51,995 nucleotides of DNA. Origin: Candidatus Mediterraneibacter pullistercoris (GTDB lineage Bacteria > Bacillota > Clostridia > Lachnospirales > Lachnospiraceae). Below, in pieces: positions 34,704 to 43,317 of this stretch. Below the pieces are notes generated by a model. That model did not search any database, was not told where the DNA came from, and saw only the letters and a program-made list of their open reading frames with translations. The stretch is taken from NCBI GenBank assembly GCA_019116885.1, contig DXAU01000012.1:1-51995 (forward strand), read 5' to 3'. The position numbers were made by a program, and so were the translations under genes. Every line of letters begins with the position of its first letter. Position 1 is the stretch's first letter.

Positions 34704-36631
34704 TGCTTTTTCTCCTGACTTATAATTTTTTCATACATTTTCTCGATATCACTTCTATAGATACCGATGGTCTTTCTGTCCGGAAGCGCCTCCTGGACAC
34801 CGTATCTTGTGACGGTGATGCCGGCAGCATATGACGCATATACGACAGAATAAATAAGATCCTGTCCCTGGCTTAAACATACGGCCAGAGCGCTTATAAA
34901 AGAGTCGGCCCCGCCTGTCGTGTCGACTGCGGTAAATGGCGCGCTCGGGAAATAGATGGAGTGCTCTGCATTGCGCAGATAACACCCCCGCTTTCCAAGG
35001 GTGACGATAACGTTTTTGACTCCTTTTTCAAGGAGCAGCCCTGTCTTTTCCTCCAGAGACAGTTCCCCGGGGATAATTTTGTGAAGTTCCCGCTCGTTGG
35101 GGATGAGGTAATGTATGTGGCACAGCAGAGACGAGTCCAGCTTATCCACAGCGGAAGGCTTCAGCATGACCTGCACATCATGGGCGTGGCACATCTGTAT
35201 CGTGGCTGCGGCTGCTTTGGCAGAAATCTCCAGGGAGAGGAGACAGTAGTTCGATTTTTGGAAAAGCGTCTCATGCCGCAGGAGCTGCCTGTCGTCAAGA
35301 CCGAGGTTGGCGCCCGGATAGACGACGATCGTATTCTCACCGCTTCTGTCAATATACACAAAGGCTTTTCCGCTGGCGTTTACAGTGTCGAATTCAATCC
35401 CCTCCACGTTCACCTGATTGTCTGTGAGGCTTCTGTGAAGGAGCCTGCCGTCGGGATCTTTGCCGAGCCGCCCGATCATAGAGACGTTTCCGCCAAGTTT
35501 TCCGGAGCCAACTGCCTGATTGCCGCCCTTTCCGCCCGGGAGGGTCAGGATGCCGCCTGCGATCTGTGTCTCGCCGTCCACGGGGATCTCGGCAAGTTCT
35601 AATGTTGTGTCCATGTTAAGGCTGCCTACTACGAGGATGTTGGTCTCACGCGGGGCGGGAGCCGGTGGGCTTATGCTTCTGCGCTCAGTCAGAGACAGAG
35701 GGACAGACTTTGTCGCTTCCGCACTCTTGCGCTGGCTGATAGCATCCAGCAGATATAGGGCAGCCTTTTCTGCCATCTCTTCAAATGGAAGTGTGACTGC
35801 TGTGATCCCGCCGGCAGCATATTTCAGAGAACTCTCATCTCCGACTGAAATGACGGAGAGTGTATGGGGGATGCAGATTCCGGCAGCAGCCGCGTATCCG
35901 CATACCGCCTGGGCGATTTCCGGTGAACCGCATATGGCGGCGGTCACGGAGTCATTGATACAGCTTTCCAGACCGTCCCCTGTTATGATGTCATCAAGGT
36001 CAGAGCCTGTGTGCCAGGCTGCCATGCGGCACGGCTCTCCGTGTCTTCTTACGGCCTCCTCTGCTCCGTAAAGGATCGAAGAATGTTCCTTAAGAGCGAT
36101 GCAGGAGATTTTTGTGTGTCCCTCTCTGATGAGACGTGCGGCTGCCAGTTTTCCGGCATCGTAGAGGGAGAGATAAAAGGTGCTTCCCTGCGAGGAGGAG
36201 AAGCCGCTGTTATCTGTGATATAGACCGTGTTCAGTCCGCCTGTATATTCTCCCAGATCCTGGTCAGAATAGATCAGAAGACCGCTGATGTTCAGATGCT
36301 GCATTTCCCTGACTGCGTCTGCGATGGACTCCGGAGAGCCGTCGACGATCCGTGAGATGAGGTTATATCCTCTTGGGATTACGGCTCTTTCTGCCGAGCG
36401 GAGCATCCTGCCCGCATATGAGTAGGAATCTTTGAGGATCATGCCGATGAGACGCTGCCGCATATGTTCTTCTTTGCGGTATCTGGAATAAGGCACATAA
36501 TTGTTTTCTTCTATGATTTTTAGGACACGCTGCCTTGTCGCCTCACTGATGTCTTTGTCCTTTCCGTTTACGATCTTGGAAACAGTAGACGGGGAAACAT
36601 TTGCAAGTGCTGCGATTTCCTGAATAGTCAT
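34700..36631 (-). CDS. LacI-family regulator fused to a PfkB sugar kinase
   Basis: 643 residues from the ATG at 36631 (GAGGAAC upstream). Residues ~1-50 are a LacI helix-turn-helix (TIQEIAALANVSPSTVSKI, then a hinge-like segment), ~55-300 a periplasmic-binding-protein-like sensor domain, then a proline-rich linker (SPPAPAPRE) and ~330-635 a complete PfkB kinase with VGSLNMDTTLEL, GGKGGNQAVGSGKL and DTTGGADSF. The last motif has G-G-A-D in place of the usual G-A-G-D, while the catalytic aspartate is retained. So a regulator and a ribokinase-like enzyme are one chain, followed by a stand-alone ribokinase. The kinase half may be enzymatic, or may serve as a second sugar sensor. It likely regulates its own operon through the operators at 36691 and 36742. 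Confidence 0.93.
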   Translation of the reverse strand: MTIQEIAALANVSPSTVSKIVNGKDKDISEATRQRVLKIIEENNYVPYSRYRKEEHMRQRLIGMILKDSYSYAGRMLRSAERAVIPRGYNLISRIVDGSPESIADAVREMQHLNISGLLIYSDQDLGEYTGGLNTVYITDNSGFSSSQGSTFYLSLYDAGKLAAARLIREGHTKISCIALKEHSSILYGAEEAVRRHGEPCRMAAWHTGSDLDDIITGDGLESCINDSVTAAICGSPEIAQAVCGYAAAAGICIPHTLSVISVGDESSLKYAAGGITAVTLPFEEMAEKAALYLLDAISQRKSAEATKSVPLSLTERRSISPPAPAPRETNILVVGSLNMDTTLELAEIPVDGETQIAGGILTLPGGKGGNQAVGSGKLGGNVSMIGRLGKDPDGRLLHRSLTDNQVNVEGIEFDTVNASGKAFVYIDRSGENTIVVYPGANLGLDDRQLLRHETLFQKSNYCLLSLEISAKAAAATIQMCHAHDVQVMLKPSAVDKLDSSLLCHIHYLIPNERELHKIIPGELSLEEKTGLLLEKGVKNVIVTLGKRGCYLRNAEHSIYFPSAPFTAVDTTGGADSFISALAVCLSQGQDLIYSVVYASYAAGITVTRYGVQEALPDRKTIGIYRSDIEKMYEKIISQEKKQ

Positions 36632-36681
36632 ATTTTTGTTCCTCCACAAATCATTTCTGCCTGTTGCCTAGTGATGATTAG

Positions 36682-36710
36682 ATTATATACATTTGTGCAA
36701 AATCAATCAA
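36682..36710 (-). promoter_or_regulatory. Promoter of the nucleoside operon
   Basis: On the minus strand -35 TTGATT at 36705-36710, a 17-bp spacer, and a perfect -10 TATAAT at 36682-36687. Operator 1 fills most of the spacer. Confidence 0.7.
36691..36703. promoter_or_regulatory. Putative LacI-type operator 1 (in the promoter spacer)
   Basis: ATTTGTGCAAAAT, near-palindromic, lies between the -35 and -10 boxes of the LacI-PfkB gene, where repressor binding would block RNA polymerase. The inverse copy is at 36742-36754 with one mismatch. Confidence 0.55.
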
Positions 36711-36741
36711 TATAGAGGGAGCAACGAAAGTATTTTCCGAT

Positions 36742-36754
36742 ATTATGCACAAAT
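36742..36754. promoter_or_regulatory. Putative LacI-type operator 2
   Basis: ATTATGCACAAAT, the inverse of operator 1 with one difference, centred 51 bp upstream of it. Two sites ~5 helical turns apart would allow looping by a LacI-type dimer of dimers. Confidence 0.5.
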
Positions 36755-36781
36755 AAATTGGGTTTACTAAAAAACTTTCGC

Positions 36782-36811
36782 TTGAAATACAGAGGAAAAA
36801 CTGTCTATTAT
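36782..36811 (+). promoter_or_regulatory. Distal promoter of the GGDEF/EAL gene
   Basis: TTGAAA at 36782-36787, an 18-bp spacer, TATTAT at 36806-36811. The rest of the stretch from 36650 holds the divergent promoter and its operators. Confidence 0.45.
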
Positions 36812-36848
36812 TATCATTGCTGTAAAAGACCGGATCTATACTTTCGTC

Positions 36849-36877
36849 TTGCATTTTAAGAGAGCCTATACTACAAT
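36849..36877 (+). promoter_or_regulatory. Proximal promoter of the GGDEF/EAL gene
   Basis: TTGCAT at 36849-36854, a 17-bp spacer, TACAAT at 36872-36877. A small hairpin CCCTG/CAGGG (36885-36901) opens the transcript. Confidence 0.5.
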
Positions 36878-36974
36878 AAAAATGCCCTGTGATATGCAGG
36901 GAAAAAGTATTTTATCATGAGATATGAAAACAGGATATTTGCCGGAAAACATATAAAACAGGGGAGAGAATAAT

Positions 36975-38594
36975 ATGAGTGAGAATTACAGGCCGCGTTC
37001 TCTGATGGACATCATTAACGACGTGCTGAGTACAGTACGCGATTATTATGATGCAGAGTACGCTTATTATATTGAAAAAGAACAGGGAGACATCGAGACG
37101 ATCTACGAGTGGTGTGCGGAAAATGTGGAGTGGCAGAGAGACAGGCTGAAGCTCCTCCCGGAGGACCAGCAGCCCAGGTGGATGAAAGAGGAGATCACAG
37201 ATACCACTGCGGACAGCTACAGTGTATTTCGCCAGATCAGCGAGGGAACGACGGCGATCCTTGCCGTTGCGGGAGTACACAGAGGCGGGTGTACGCTCGA
37301 CCTCATGCGGGCATTGCTTCCGTATATTCCGCAGGCTATCGCGCTCCAGAAGATGCAGAAGCAGCAGGAATATCTGAGCTACCATGACGATCTGACGGGG
37401 CTTCTCAACAGGAACAGCCTGGTGGACTACCTGGAGCATGTGGACAGCGGAACGCTCAAATCTCTGGGAGCGCTTTCTGTTGATATTAACGGACTGAAGA
37501 ATTTTAATAAAGAATTCGGCAGAGAGTATGGAGACGAGGTAGTTGTCCGGGTGGGAGAAGTTCTGGGCGAGTATTTTCGCAGCGGGGAGGTATACCGCCT
37601 GACAGGAGATGAATACCTGGTCCTGGAAGAGAATATTTCTTATGAAGCGTTTACGAAACAGATCTACTCAGCTCACACGAAGCTTGATAATATCAGTCTG
37701 GGCCTTGCTTCTATGGGATACGCGTGGGAGAAAGTGGACATTGATGTGGACAAGGTCGTAAACAGTGCTGAGATTATGATGCGCGAGGAGAAGAAAAAGT
37801 ACTACAAAAATCTGAAAAAGGGACACCACGAGCCGATCATCAAGGAGGATCTTCTCGAGGATCTCAAGCAGGGGAATTTCATCGTATGTCTTGTGCCAAA
37901 GATAGATACGCAGGCGGAGACAGTGGCGGGAGCTGAGGCTGTAGTGCGTTACCATCACAAGGATCTTGGCATTGTCGATCCGGGCAGGTATATCAATCTC
38001 CTTGAAGAGACAAAGCTGTCCCATTATCTGGACCTGTATGTGTTTGAGGAAGTGTGCAGGACACTGCACCGATGGGAGGTTGAAGATATCCCGCTTATTC
38101 CGGTTTCGGTGAACTTTGCGGGGGCTACGCTCAGGCAGGAGAGTATTGCGGATAAGATGCTCCGTCTCATCGAAAAATATCACGTGAGATGCGAATATCT
38201 GGAAGTCGAAGTGTCGGAATCAGGCAGCGACATGAATCAGGAGATGCTCTCTGAGACAAGCAGCAAGATACGAAAAGGGAATGTACGCGTCATTCTTGAT
38301 CATTTCGGGGCAAAGGATTCGAGTTTCTCGATTCTTTCCCTGATGGAATTCGACGGACTGAAGCTGGATAAAAGTCTCATCACAAATATCGTGGGCAATA
38401 CACGCAGCCGGATTGTCGCGCAGGCGGTGATCGATATATGCCGCCAGCTCGGGGCGTCTGTCCAGGCATCAGGCGTCGAGACGCAGGATCAGCTCAATGT
38501 CTTAAAGGAACTGGGATGCGACTATGTCCAGGGAAGCCTGTTCAACAAACCGATTACCATAGAGACATTTGAAGTCAGATACCTGAAAGGCTGA
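36975..38594 (+). CDS. Degenerate GGDEF-EAL protein with N-terminal GAF-like domain
   Basis: 539 residues. Residues ~1-130 look like a small sensory (GAF-like) domain. The GGDEF domain (~140-265) keeps DDLTGLLNR and DINGLKNFN, but the signature reads RLTGDEY instead of R(Y/F)GGDEF. The EAL domain (~290-535) reads EAVVR for EALxR and DHFGAK for DDFGTG, so the second metal-binding aspartate is lost; VNFAG, LKLDKSL, ETQDQ and YVQGSLFNKP are kept. Both cyclase and phosphodiesterase activities look doubtful. It may bind c-di-GMP, GTP or another nucleotide as a sensor. No transmembrane helix is present. GGGGAGAGAA upstream is the ribosome binding site. The stop is 3 nt before the phosphopantetheinyl transferase gene. 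Confidence 0.85.
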   Translation: MSENYRPRSLMDIINDVLSTVRDYYDAEYAYYIEKEQGDIETIYEWCAENVEWQRDRLKLLPEDQQPRWMKEEITDTTADSYSVFRQISEGTTAILAVAGVHRGGCTLDLMRALLPYIPQAIALQKMQKQQEYLSYHDDLTGLLNRNSLVDYLEHVDSGTLKSLGALSVDINGLKNFNKEFGREYGDEVVVRVGEVLGEYFRSGEVYRLTGDEYLVLEENISYEAFTKQIYSAHTKLDNISLGLASMGYAWEKVDIDVDKVVNSAEIMMREEKKKYYKNLKKGHHEPIIKEDLLEDLKQGNFIVCLVPKIDTQAETVAGAEAVVRYHHKDLGIVDPGRYINLLEETKLSHYLDLYVFEEVCRTLHRWEVEDIPLIPVSVNFAGATLRQESIADKMLRLIEKYHVRCEYLEVEVSESGSDMNQEMLSETSSKIRKGNVRVILDHFGAKDSSFSILSLMEFDGLKLDKSLITNIVGNTRSRIVAQAVIDICRQLGASVQASGVETQDQLNVLKELGCDYVQGSLFNKPITIETFEVRYLKG

Positions 38595-38597
38595 GCC

Positions 38598-39233
38598 ATG
38601 ATAAAAGCATGGATCGCGGACGTCACGCCGCTTTATGAAGATGAATGCTATGCAAGGTATTATGAAGAGGTTCCGGACTTCCGAAAGAGAAAGGCCGACA
38701 GGCTTAGAATCCGGAGCATGAAAGCGCAGAGCATAGGAGCATGGGTTCTCTGGCAGAAGATACGAATGAAGTATGGACTGCAGGAAGACGCCCGGTTCAA
38801 CCTCTCTCATTCCGGTGTTTTCGCCATGTGTGCGGCAGAGGTGGACATCGGGAACGCCGGAAAGATCAGTGTGGGGTGTGACGTGGAGAAAATAGGCGCG
38901 CTTAAGATCAAAGTCGCCAGAAATTATTTTTGCAGGGAGGAGTATGAAGCCATCCTGCAGGAGAAGCCGGACGATGCGCAGACAGAACTGTTTTACAGAT
39001 ACTGGGTGCTTAAGGAAAGTTTTATGAAAGCAACGGGCAGGGGGATGGCGCTTCCCGCAAATTCTTTCTGCATCAGAATGGGTGAACCGCCTGTTCTCAT
39101 AAGACAGCCGGACGAGTTTCCGGACAGGTACTACTACCGCGAGTACCGGCTGCCTGGAGTGCCCTACAGGATGGCAGTATGCGCCACAGATGAAAATATC
39201 GATGAGGAACTTCATACAGAGCTGGCTTTATGA
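38598..39233 (+). CDS. 4'-Phosphopantetheinyl transferase, Sfp type
   Basis: 211 residues. Transfers the phosphopantetheine arm from CoA to a serine of a carrier protein. The motifs are in order: FNLSHSG (P2-like), VGCDVEKIG (metal-binding aspartate and glutamate), and FYRYWVLKESFMKATGRGM (the W-x-x-K-E-x-x-x-K motif). The family includes Sfp and the broad-range Gram-positive enzymes. No polyketide or peptide synthase lies in the window, so its carrier protein is elsewhere. The gene starts 3 nt after the GGDEF/EAL gene. Confidence 0.92.
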   Translation: MIKAWIADVTPLYEDECYARYYEEVPDFRKRKADRLRIRSMKAQSIGAWVLWQKIRMKYGLQEDARFNLSHSGVFAMCAAEVDIGNAGKISVGCDVEKIGALKIKVARNYFCREEYEAILQEKPDDAQTELFYRYWVLKESFMKATGRGMALPANSFCIRMGEPPVLIRQPDEFPDRYYYREYRLPGVPYRMAVCATDENIDEELHTELAL

Positions 39234-39294
39234 AGAAACCCGGGAATATGGAGTGCGGCAGAGGGGATATAAACGATACATAAGGAGGAAGACC

Positions 39295-40056
39295 ATGGAA
39301 GATTTAACATTTGGCGAGCAGGTCAAGATCATTCTGGGCAGAAAAGGAATGACGATCAAACAGCTTGCGGAGATGATCGAAGAACGTACAGGGAAAAAAA
39401 TGTCGAGACAGAATCTTACACAGCGTCTCGGGCGGGATAATTTCCAGGAGCAGGATATGCGGATGATCGCGGAAATACTGGACTGCCCGTTCCACCTGAG
39501 CATCATAACAGAGATTACGTCTCTGTCTCCGGCCGAAGAATCAACTGAAGCAGAAGCCGTTGCTGAGCGCACGGAAACCGTGGTGGTGAAAAAGGCAGAA
39601 GAACAGGTGAAAGAATCTGCGGCGGAAGAAAGAGATCTGACGATTGGTGAACTCTATGAGATCCACAGGGAACTGTCTGAACTGGAAGAAAATGCAAGGG
39701 AAGAAGAACTGCAGGCAAAGCGTGCAGACGCAGAGAAGGCGGAGCAGAGCGGCACAAACGAGGGCAGACAGGAAGAAGAGCGCAGAAAGGAACAGACAGA
39801 AGACCGCTTTGAACCGGTGATCTCACATGACGACGCTGAAGAGGACAGAGAAGCCGGAGAGGTGAATCCTTACACAGGCAGGGAATACCAGTCTAACAGC
39901 GTCCGCATGCACCCTACACGGATTGGTTACGTCCAGGTGTATGACCGTTCGATCCACAAATGGACAGATATGACAGAGTGGGCTTTCCTCGGACTGCAGG
40001 AACGGAAGAAAGCATTGTTTGGAAAGGCGTATGAGCCGCCGATTTATCTTGACTGA
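39295..40056 (+). CDS. Helix-turn-helix domain protein with acidic linker
   Basis: 253 residues from the ATG at 39295, which has TAAGGAGG upstream; an in-frame ATG at 39190 lies within the preceding gene. Residues ~1-65 are a XRE-like helix-turn-helix (GEQVKIILGRKGMTIKQLAE, SRQNLTQRL). A charged Glu/Lys/Arg-rich stretch (~75-190), probably a flexible coil, follows. The C-terminal ~55 residues form a small conserved-looking part (NPYTGREYQSNSVRMHPTRI...). The domain order suggests a DNA-binding protein with a protein-interaction tail. Targets are unknown; the gene sits between the phosphopantetheinyl transferase and the dGTPase. Confidence 0.72.
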   Translation: MEDLTFGEQVKIILGRKGMTIKQLAEMIEERTGKKMSRQNLTQRLGRDNFQEQDMRMIAEILDCPFHLSIITEITSLSPAEESTEAEAVAERTETVVVKKAEEQVKESAAEERDLTIGELYEIHRELSELEENAREEELQAKRADAEKAEQSGTNEGRQEEERRKEQTEDRFEPVISHDDAEEDREAGEVNPYTGREYQSNSVRMHPTRIGYVQVYDRSIHKWTDMTEWAFLGLQERKKALFGKAYEPPIYLD

Positions 40057-40090
40057 CAGCATATCCGCGGCAATGAAAGGAGCAGGACTG

Positions 40091-41497
40091 ATGGAGTGGA
40101 AGACACTGCTGTCTCCGGCACGGGAGAGGGAAAATCCGGGCAGGGCAAGATCGGCTGACTTAAGGAGTGAGTTCGAGAAAGATTATCATCGTATTATCGG
40201 CAGCGCTTCATTCCGGCGGCTGCAGGATAAGACGCAGGTGTTCCCTCTTGACAAGAGTGACTTTATACGGACAAGACTGACCCATTCCCTCGAAGTTTCT
40301 TCCCTGGGCAAATCCCTGGGCCAGAATATAGGGGAAAATATACTGAAGTTCCGCAGAAATTCAGGGTTTACCCCTCAGATGAAAGAAGATATCTCCCACA
40401 TCCTGGAGTGCGCAGGACTGATACATGACATCGGGAATCCACCGTTCGGGCATTTTGGAGAGGTAGCGATCCGCGAGTGGTTTGCAAGGAATCTGCCGGA
40501 AATTACTTTCTGCGGGAAGAGAGCGGAGGATATGCTCTCGGAACAGATGAGACAGGATTTCCTGCATTTTGAGGGAAATGCGCAGGCTCTGCGTCTTGTC
40601 ACGAAGCTTCATTATCTTGTAGATGAGCACGGCATGAATCTGACGTTTGCCCTGCTGAATACGATCATCAAATATCCCGTCCCGTCCACAGGCATCCGCA
40701 GTGACAGCGGGAACATCAAGGACAAGAAGATGGGGTATTATCTGGCGGATGAAGAGATCTTCCGCAAAGTGACAGAGACGACCGGAGCGGGGGAGAACAG
40801 GCATCCGCTTACATATATTCTGGAAGCGGCGGACGATCTGGCATACAAGACCGCAGATATTGAAGATGCGTTTGTGAAAGGATTCATTACATACCATACG
40901 CTGGAAAAGGAGCTGGCACCTCTGGAGAGGAGCGCTCCAAGATCCGCGTTCCGTCCGCTCGAGAAGCTGCATCAGCTCTATGAGCGGGGAGTAAATAAAA
41001 AAGTCAGCAGCCCGGAGTCCTATGCTGTGAAGAACTGGATTGTCAGCGCGCAGGGGTTTCTGATAAGCTGCGCGACGTTTGGATTTACGTCGAATTATGA
41101 CAGTATCATGGCAGGGACTTACGGAAAGGATCTGTTTGCCGGCACATTCGGAGAGAAACTCATGGATCTGCTGGGGGATATGGCGTACCGGTATGTGTTC
41201 TCTTCCATGGAGATCTACAAGATGGAAGTGGCGGAGTCCGCCATCCTCAACGCGCTCATGGATAAACTGGTCCGGGCAGTGCTGTATTATGATACAGATG
41301 TGGAGCAGGATACGATTGATAAACGGGTGCTATCTTTTATATCAGACAATTATAAAAATGCATATAAGCTGCACTCAGCCGGCAGGAACGAAGCGGAGAA
41401 ACTATATCTCCGCCTGCTCCTTGTGACTGATTACGTGTGCGGTATGACAGACAGCTACGCAAAACGCCTCTATCAGGAGATGAACGGGCTCATCTGA
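40091..41497 (+). CDS. dgt: Deoxyguanosinetriphosphate triphosphohydrolase-like protein
   Basis: 468 residues from the ATG at 40091, 8 nt after AAAGGAG; the frame is open further upstream, inside the HTH gene. An HD-domain dNTPase that cuts dGTP (and often other dNTPs) to deoxynucleoside and triphosphate. The metal ligands are visible: histidine in RTRLTHSLEVSSLG, HD in LIHDIGNPPFGHFGE, and the later aspartate in EAADDLAYKTADIED. It may control dNTP pools or act against phage DNA. It overlaps the convergent neighbour by 8 bp at its end. Confidence 0.92.
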   Translation: MEWKTLLSPARERENPGRARSADLRSEFEKDYHRIIGSASFRRLQDKTQVFPLDKSDFIRTRLTHSLEVSSLGKSLGQNIGENILKFRRNSGFTPQMKEDISHILECAGLIHDIGNPPFGHFGEVAIREWFARNLPEITFCGKRAEDMLSEQMRQDFLHFEGNAQALRLVTKLHYLVDEHGMNLTFALLNTIIKYPVPSTGIRSDSGNIKDKKMGYYLADEEIFRKVTETTGAGENRHPLTYILEAADDLAYKTADIEDAFVKGFITYHTLEKELAPLERSAPRSAFRPLEKLHQLYERGVNKKVSSPESYAVKNWIVSAQGFLISCATFGFTSNYDSIMAGTYGKDLFAGTFGEKLMDLLGDMAYRYVFSSMEIYKMEVAESAILNALMDKLVRAVLYYDTDVEQDTIDKRVLSFISDNYKNAYKLHSAGRNEAEKLYLRLLLVTDYVCGMTDSYAKRLYQEMNGLI

Positions 41498-42443
41498 TGC
41501 TGTTGTCCGGCTGCGGATGGACGTTCCCGTCAGATCCGCATGTCCCGACGCACCGGCACCAGTGGCCGAAGTCTGAACTGTCATTGCGTTCGTTCTCATC
41601 CAGACCTGCGGCGGAGACATAGGCGCGCGTGAATCTGGGGAATCCGAAAAGATCTGCTGCCCGTGCCTCGTGCGGATCATAGACGCCGGGGACTCCGAGC
41701 CACATGCGGTCGTTTTCTTCTATGAGGAGTAGATGTCCGTAGTTGCGGCAGCCGTGCAGCAGGAAACTGTTGTTGGCTAGGGGCCAGAACCTGCGGGGAA
41801 GTATCGAGAGATCGGACCGCCGGATTTTTTTGACATTCGGTGTCTCCGGCGATTCGGCGGATTCCAGGGATTGATTCCCGGCTGTTTCCGGTGTTTCATC
41901 CAATGCTTCTTCCGGTGCGGAGGAGCTTATTTTTTTCTCCGGCAGATTTTCAGATGCGGGCTGCGGTGAAGCTTCGTTTTCTTCTTCTGGTTCGGAGGGG
42001 GCCGGCAGGCTTTCGGGTTCTTCGGGCAAAGTAGGACTGGCGTCTGTCTCCGGCTCCGGAATGCTGAGCATGTCGGCACTCACCTCGAAGAAAAAGGATG
42101 ATGCCATCCAGAACAGCAGGAGCGGTTCCCCCGGATGGCGAATCAGAAACCCGTCTATCTGAGAGAGGGAACGTTTCCCGGGAAAGAGATTCTCAGACAC
42201 GGGAAGACGGACGGATATGTTTCTGCCGCGGCAGTCCAGATCAGCCGCATGGGAGCCGGTGAGGCGCCCCTGCTCATGGTAAAATGCGATCAGTTCCAGG
42301 GGCGATGTGTTTCCCACAGGGATTCCTCTGGCGTGTATCTGAAGGATACACGTCTGATAGCGGCGCGAAATTTTGATAAAGCCTACATTGCGGCGGCGCT
42401 TTGCGTTATCGTATTCATATAGATAATAAGTACCCGGATTCAT
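41490..42443 (-). CDS. Hypothetical protein with Pro/Glu/Ser-rich middle and GHWCR C-terminus
   Basis: 317 residues. The N-terminal ~110 residues form a strand-rich domain with a Tyr/Arg-rich start (TYYLYEYDNAKRRRNVGFI). A low-complexity Pro/Glu/Ser segment follows (~122-205). The C-terminal ~100 residues are conserved-looking (FLLHGCRNYGHLLL, LGVPGVYDPHEARAADLFGF, and FGHWCRCV near the end). This resembles Lachnospiraceae proteins of the DUF6128 group; the family name is from memory and tentative. There is no signal peptide or membrane helix. Function is unknown. Confidence 0.7.
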   Translation of the reverse strand: MNPGTYYLYEYDNAKRRRNVGFIKISRRYQTCILQIHARGIPVGNTSPLELIAFYHEQGRLTGSHAADLDCRGRNISVRLPVSENLFPGKRSLSQIDGFLIRHPGEPLLLFWMASSFFFEVSADMLSIPEPETDASPTLPEEPESLPAPSEPEEENEASPQPASENLPEKKISSSAPEEALDETPETAGNQSLESAESPETPNVKKIRRSDLSILPRRFWPLANNSFLLHGCRNYGHLLLIEENDRMWLGVPGVYDPHEARAADLFGFPRFTRAYVSAAGLDENERNDSSDFGHWCRCVGTCGSDGNVHPQPDNSIR

Positions 42444-42546
42444 AGTTTACCTCTGGTCTTGTCTGTTTTCATTCCAGTTTATTCGGGAAGATCCGGAAAA
42501 AGAACAGTGGGAAATAAGAACAGAAGCGGAAAGGAATATCACGTTC

Positions 42547-43044
42547 ATGAGTAATAAAGATATGCTGGAAGAACAGAGAAAGATTGATGAAAAATATATG
42601 CGTGAAGCCATCCGGCAGGCGGAGAAGGCTTACAGGCTCGATGAAACGCCGATCGGATGTGTGATCGTCCACGACGGAAAGATTATAGGCAGAGGATATA
42701 ACCGGAGAAATACGGATAAGAATCCGCTTGCCCACGCAGAACTCTCGGCAATAAAGAAGGCGAGCAGGAAACTCGGAGACTGGCGTCTTGAAGAGTGTAC
42801 GTTGTATGTGACGCTGGAACCATGTCAGATGTGTGCTGGAGCTATCGTCCAGTCGCGCGTCACCCGTGTGGTGGTGGGCTGTATGAATCCAAAGGCAGGA
42901 TGCGCCGGGTCTGTACTTAACCTGCTGGATGTGAGAGAATTTAACCATCAGGCGGAACTTACTACAGGAGTGCTTGAACAAGAGTGCAGTATGATGATGA
43001 AACAGTTCTTTAAGGAACTCAGAGAGAGGAAAAAATCAGATTAA
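42547..43044 (+). CDS. tadA: tRNA adenosine(34) deaminase
   Basis: 165 residues. Converts A34 to inosine in tRNA-Arg(ACG), an essential step. The zinc-binding and catalytic HAE is in NPLAHAELSAI, and the second zinc motif PCxxC is in EPCQMCAGA. The C-terminal part (PKAGCAGSVLNLL) is typical of TadA rather than of cytidine or guanine deaminases. AAAGGA lies upstream, somewhat far from the ATG; no better start exists. It ends 6 bp from the 3' end of the SRP RNA gene on the other strand. Confidence 0.95.
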   Translation: MSNKDMLEEQRKIDEKYMREAIRQAEKAYRLDETPIGCVIVHDGKIIGRGYNRRNTDKNPLAHAELSAIKKASRKLGDWRLEECTLYVTLEPCQMCAGAIVQSRVTRVVVGCMNPKAGCAGSVLNLLDVREFNHQAELTTGVLEQECSMMMKQFFKELRERKKSD

Positions 43045-43049
43045 CTTTT

Positions 43050-43312
43050 TCGTGCATTGCGCTTCGAGCTTGATCCACAGGCGTTACCCCGGCAGTTAAC
43101 TCAGTCCAGGCACCCTCACGGCACCCGGGAGGTCCTGCTTAGTGCTGCTCCGTTCCCGGCCTGACACGGTTCACAGGTTCCCGTCGCGTGAGACCCAAAC
43201 ATCAGCGTCACTTACCGGGGGCAGCCCTGCAGACTGCCGCCCTCTGCGCAATATCACCCCTGCTATAGCGGATTGCAGGTTCAAGGTACCGCTAACACCC
43301 CGGCTGCACGAG
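43050..43312 (-). ncRNA. ffs: SRP RNA, large (Gram-positive) type
   Basis: About 263 nt on the minus strand. The domain IV core (GTCAGGCCGGGAACGGAGCAGC) lies at about 43146-43167, the Alu-domain sequence GGGTGTTAGCGGTACC at about 43286-43301, and the CCTGCAATCCGCTATAGCAGGG block just after it. The ends pair: TCGTGCA near the 5' end (43305-43311) with TGCACGA near the 3' end (43050-43056). This RNA scaffolds the signal recognition particle with Ffh for membrane targeting. The A/T-rich sequence after the 3' end may help termination. Confidence 0.95.
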
Positions 43313-43317
43313 CCTTA

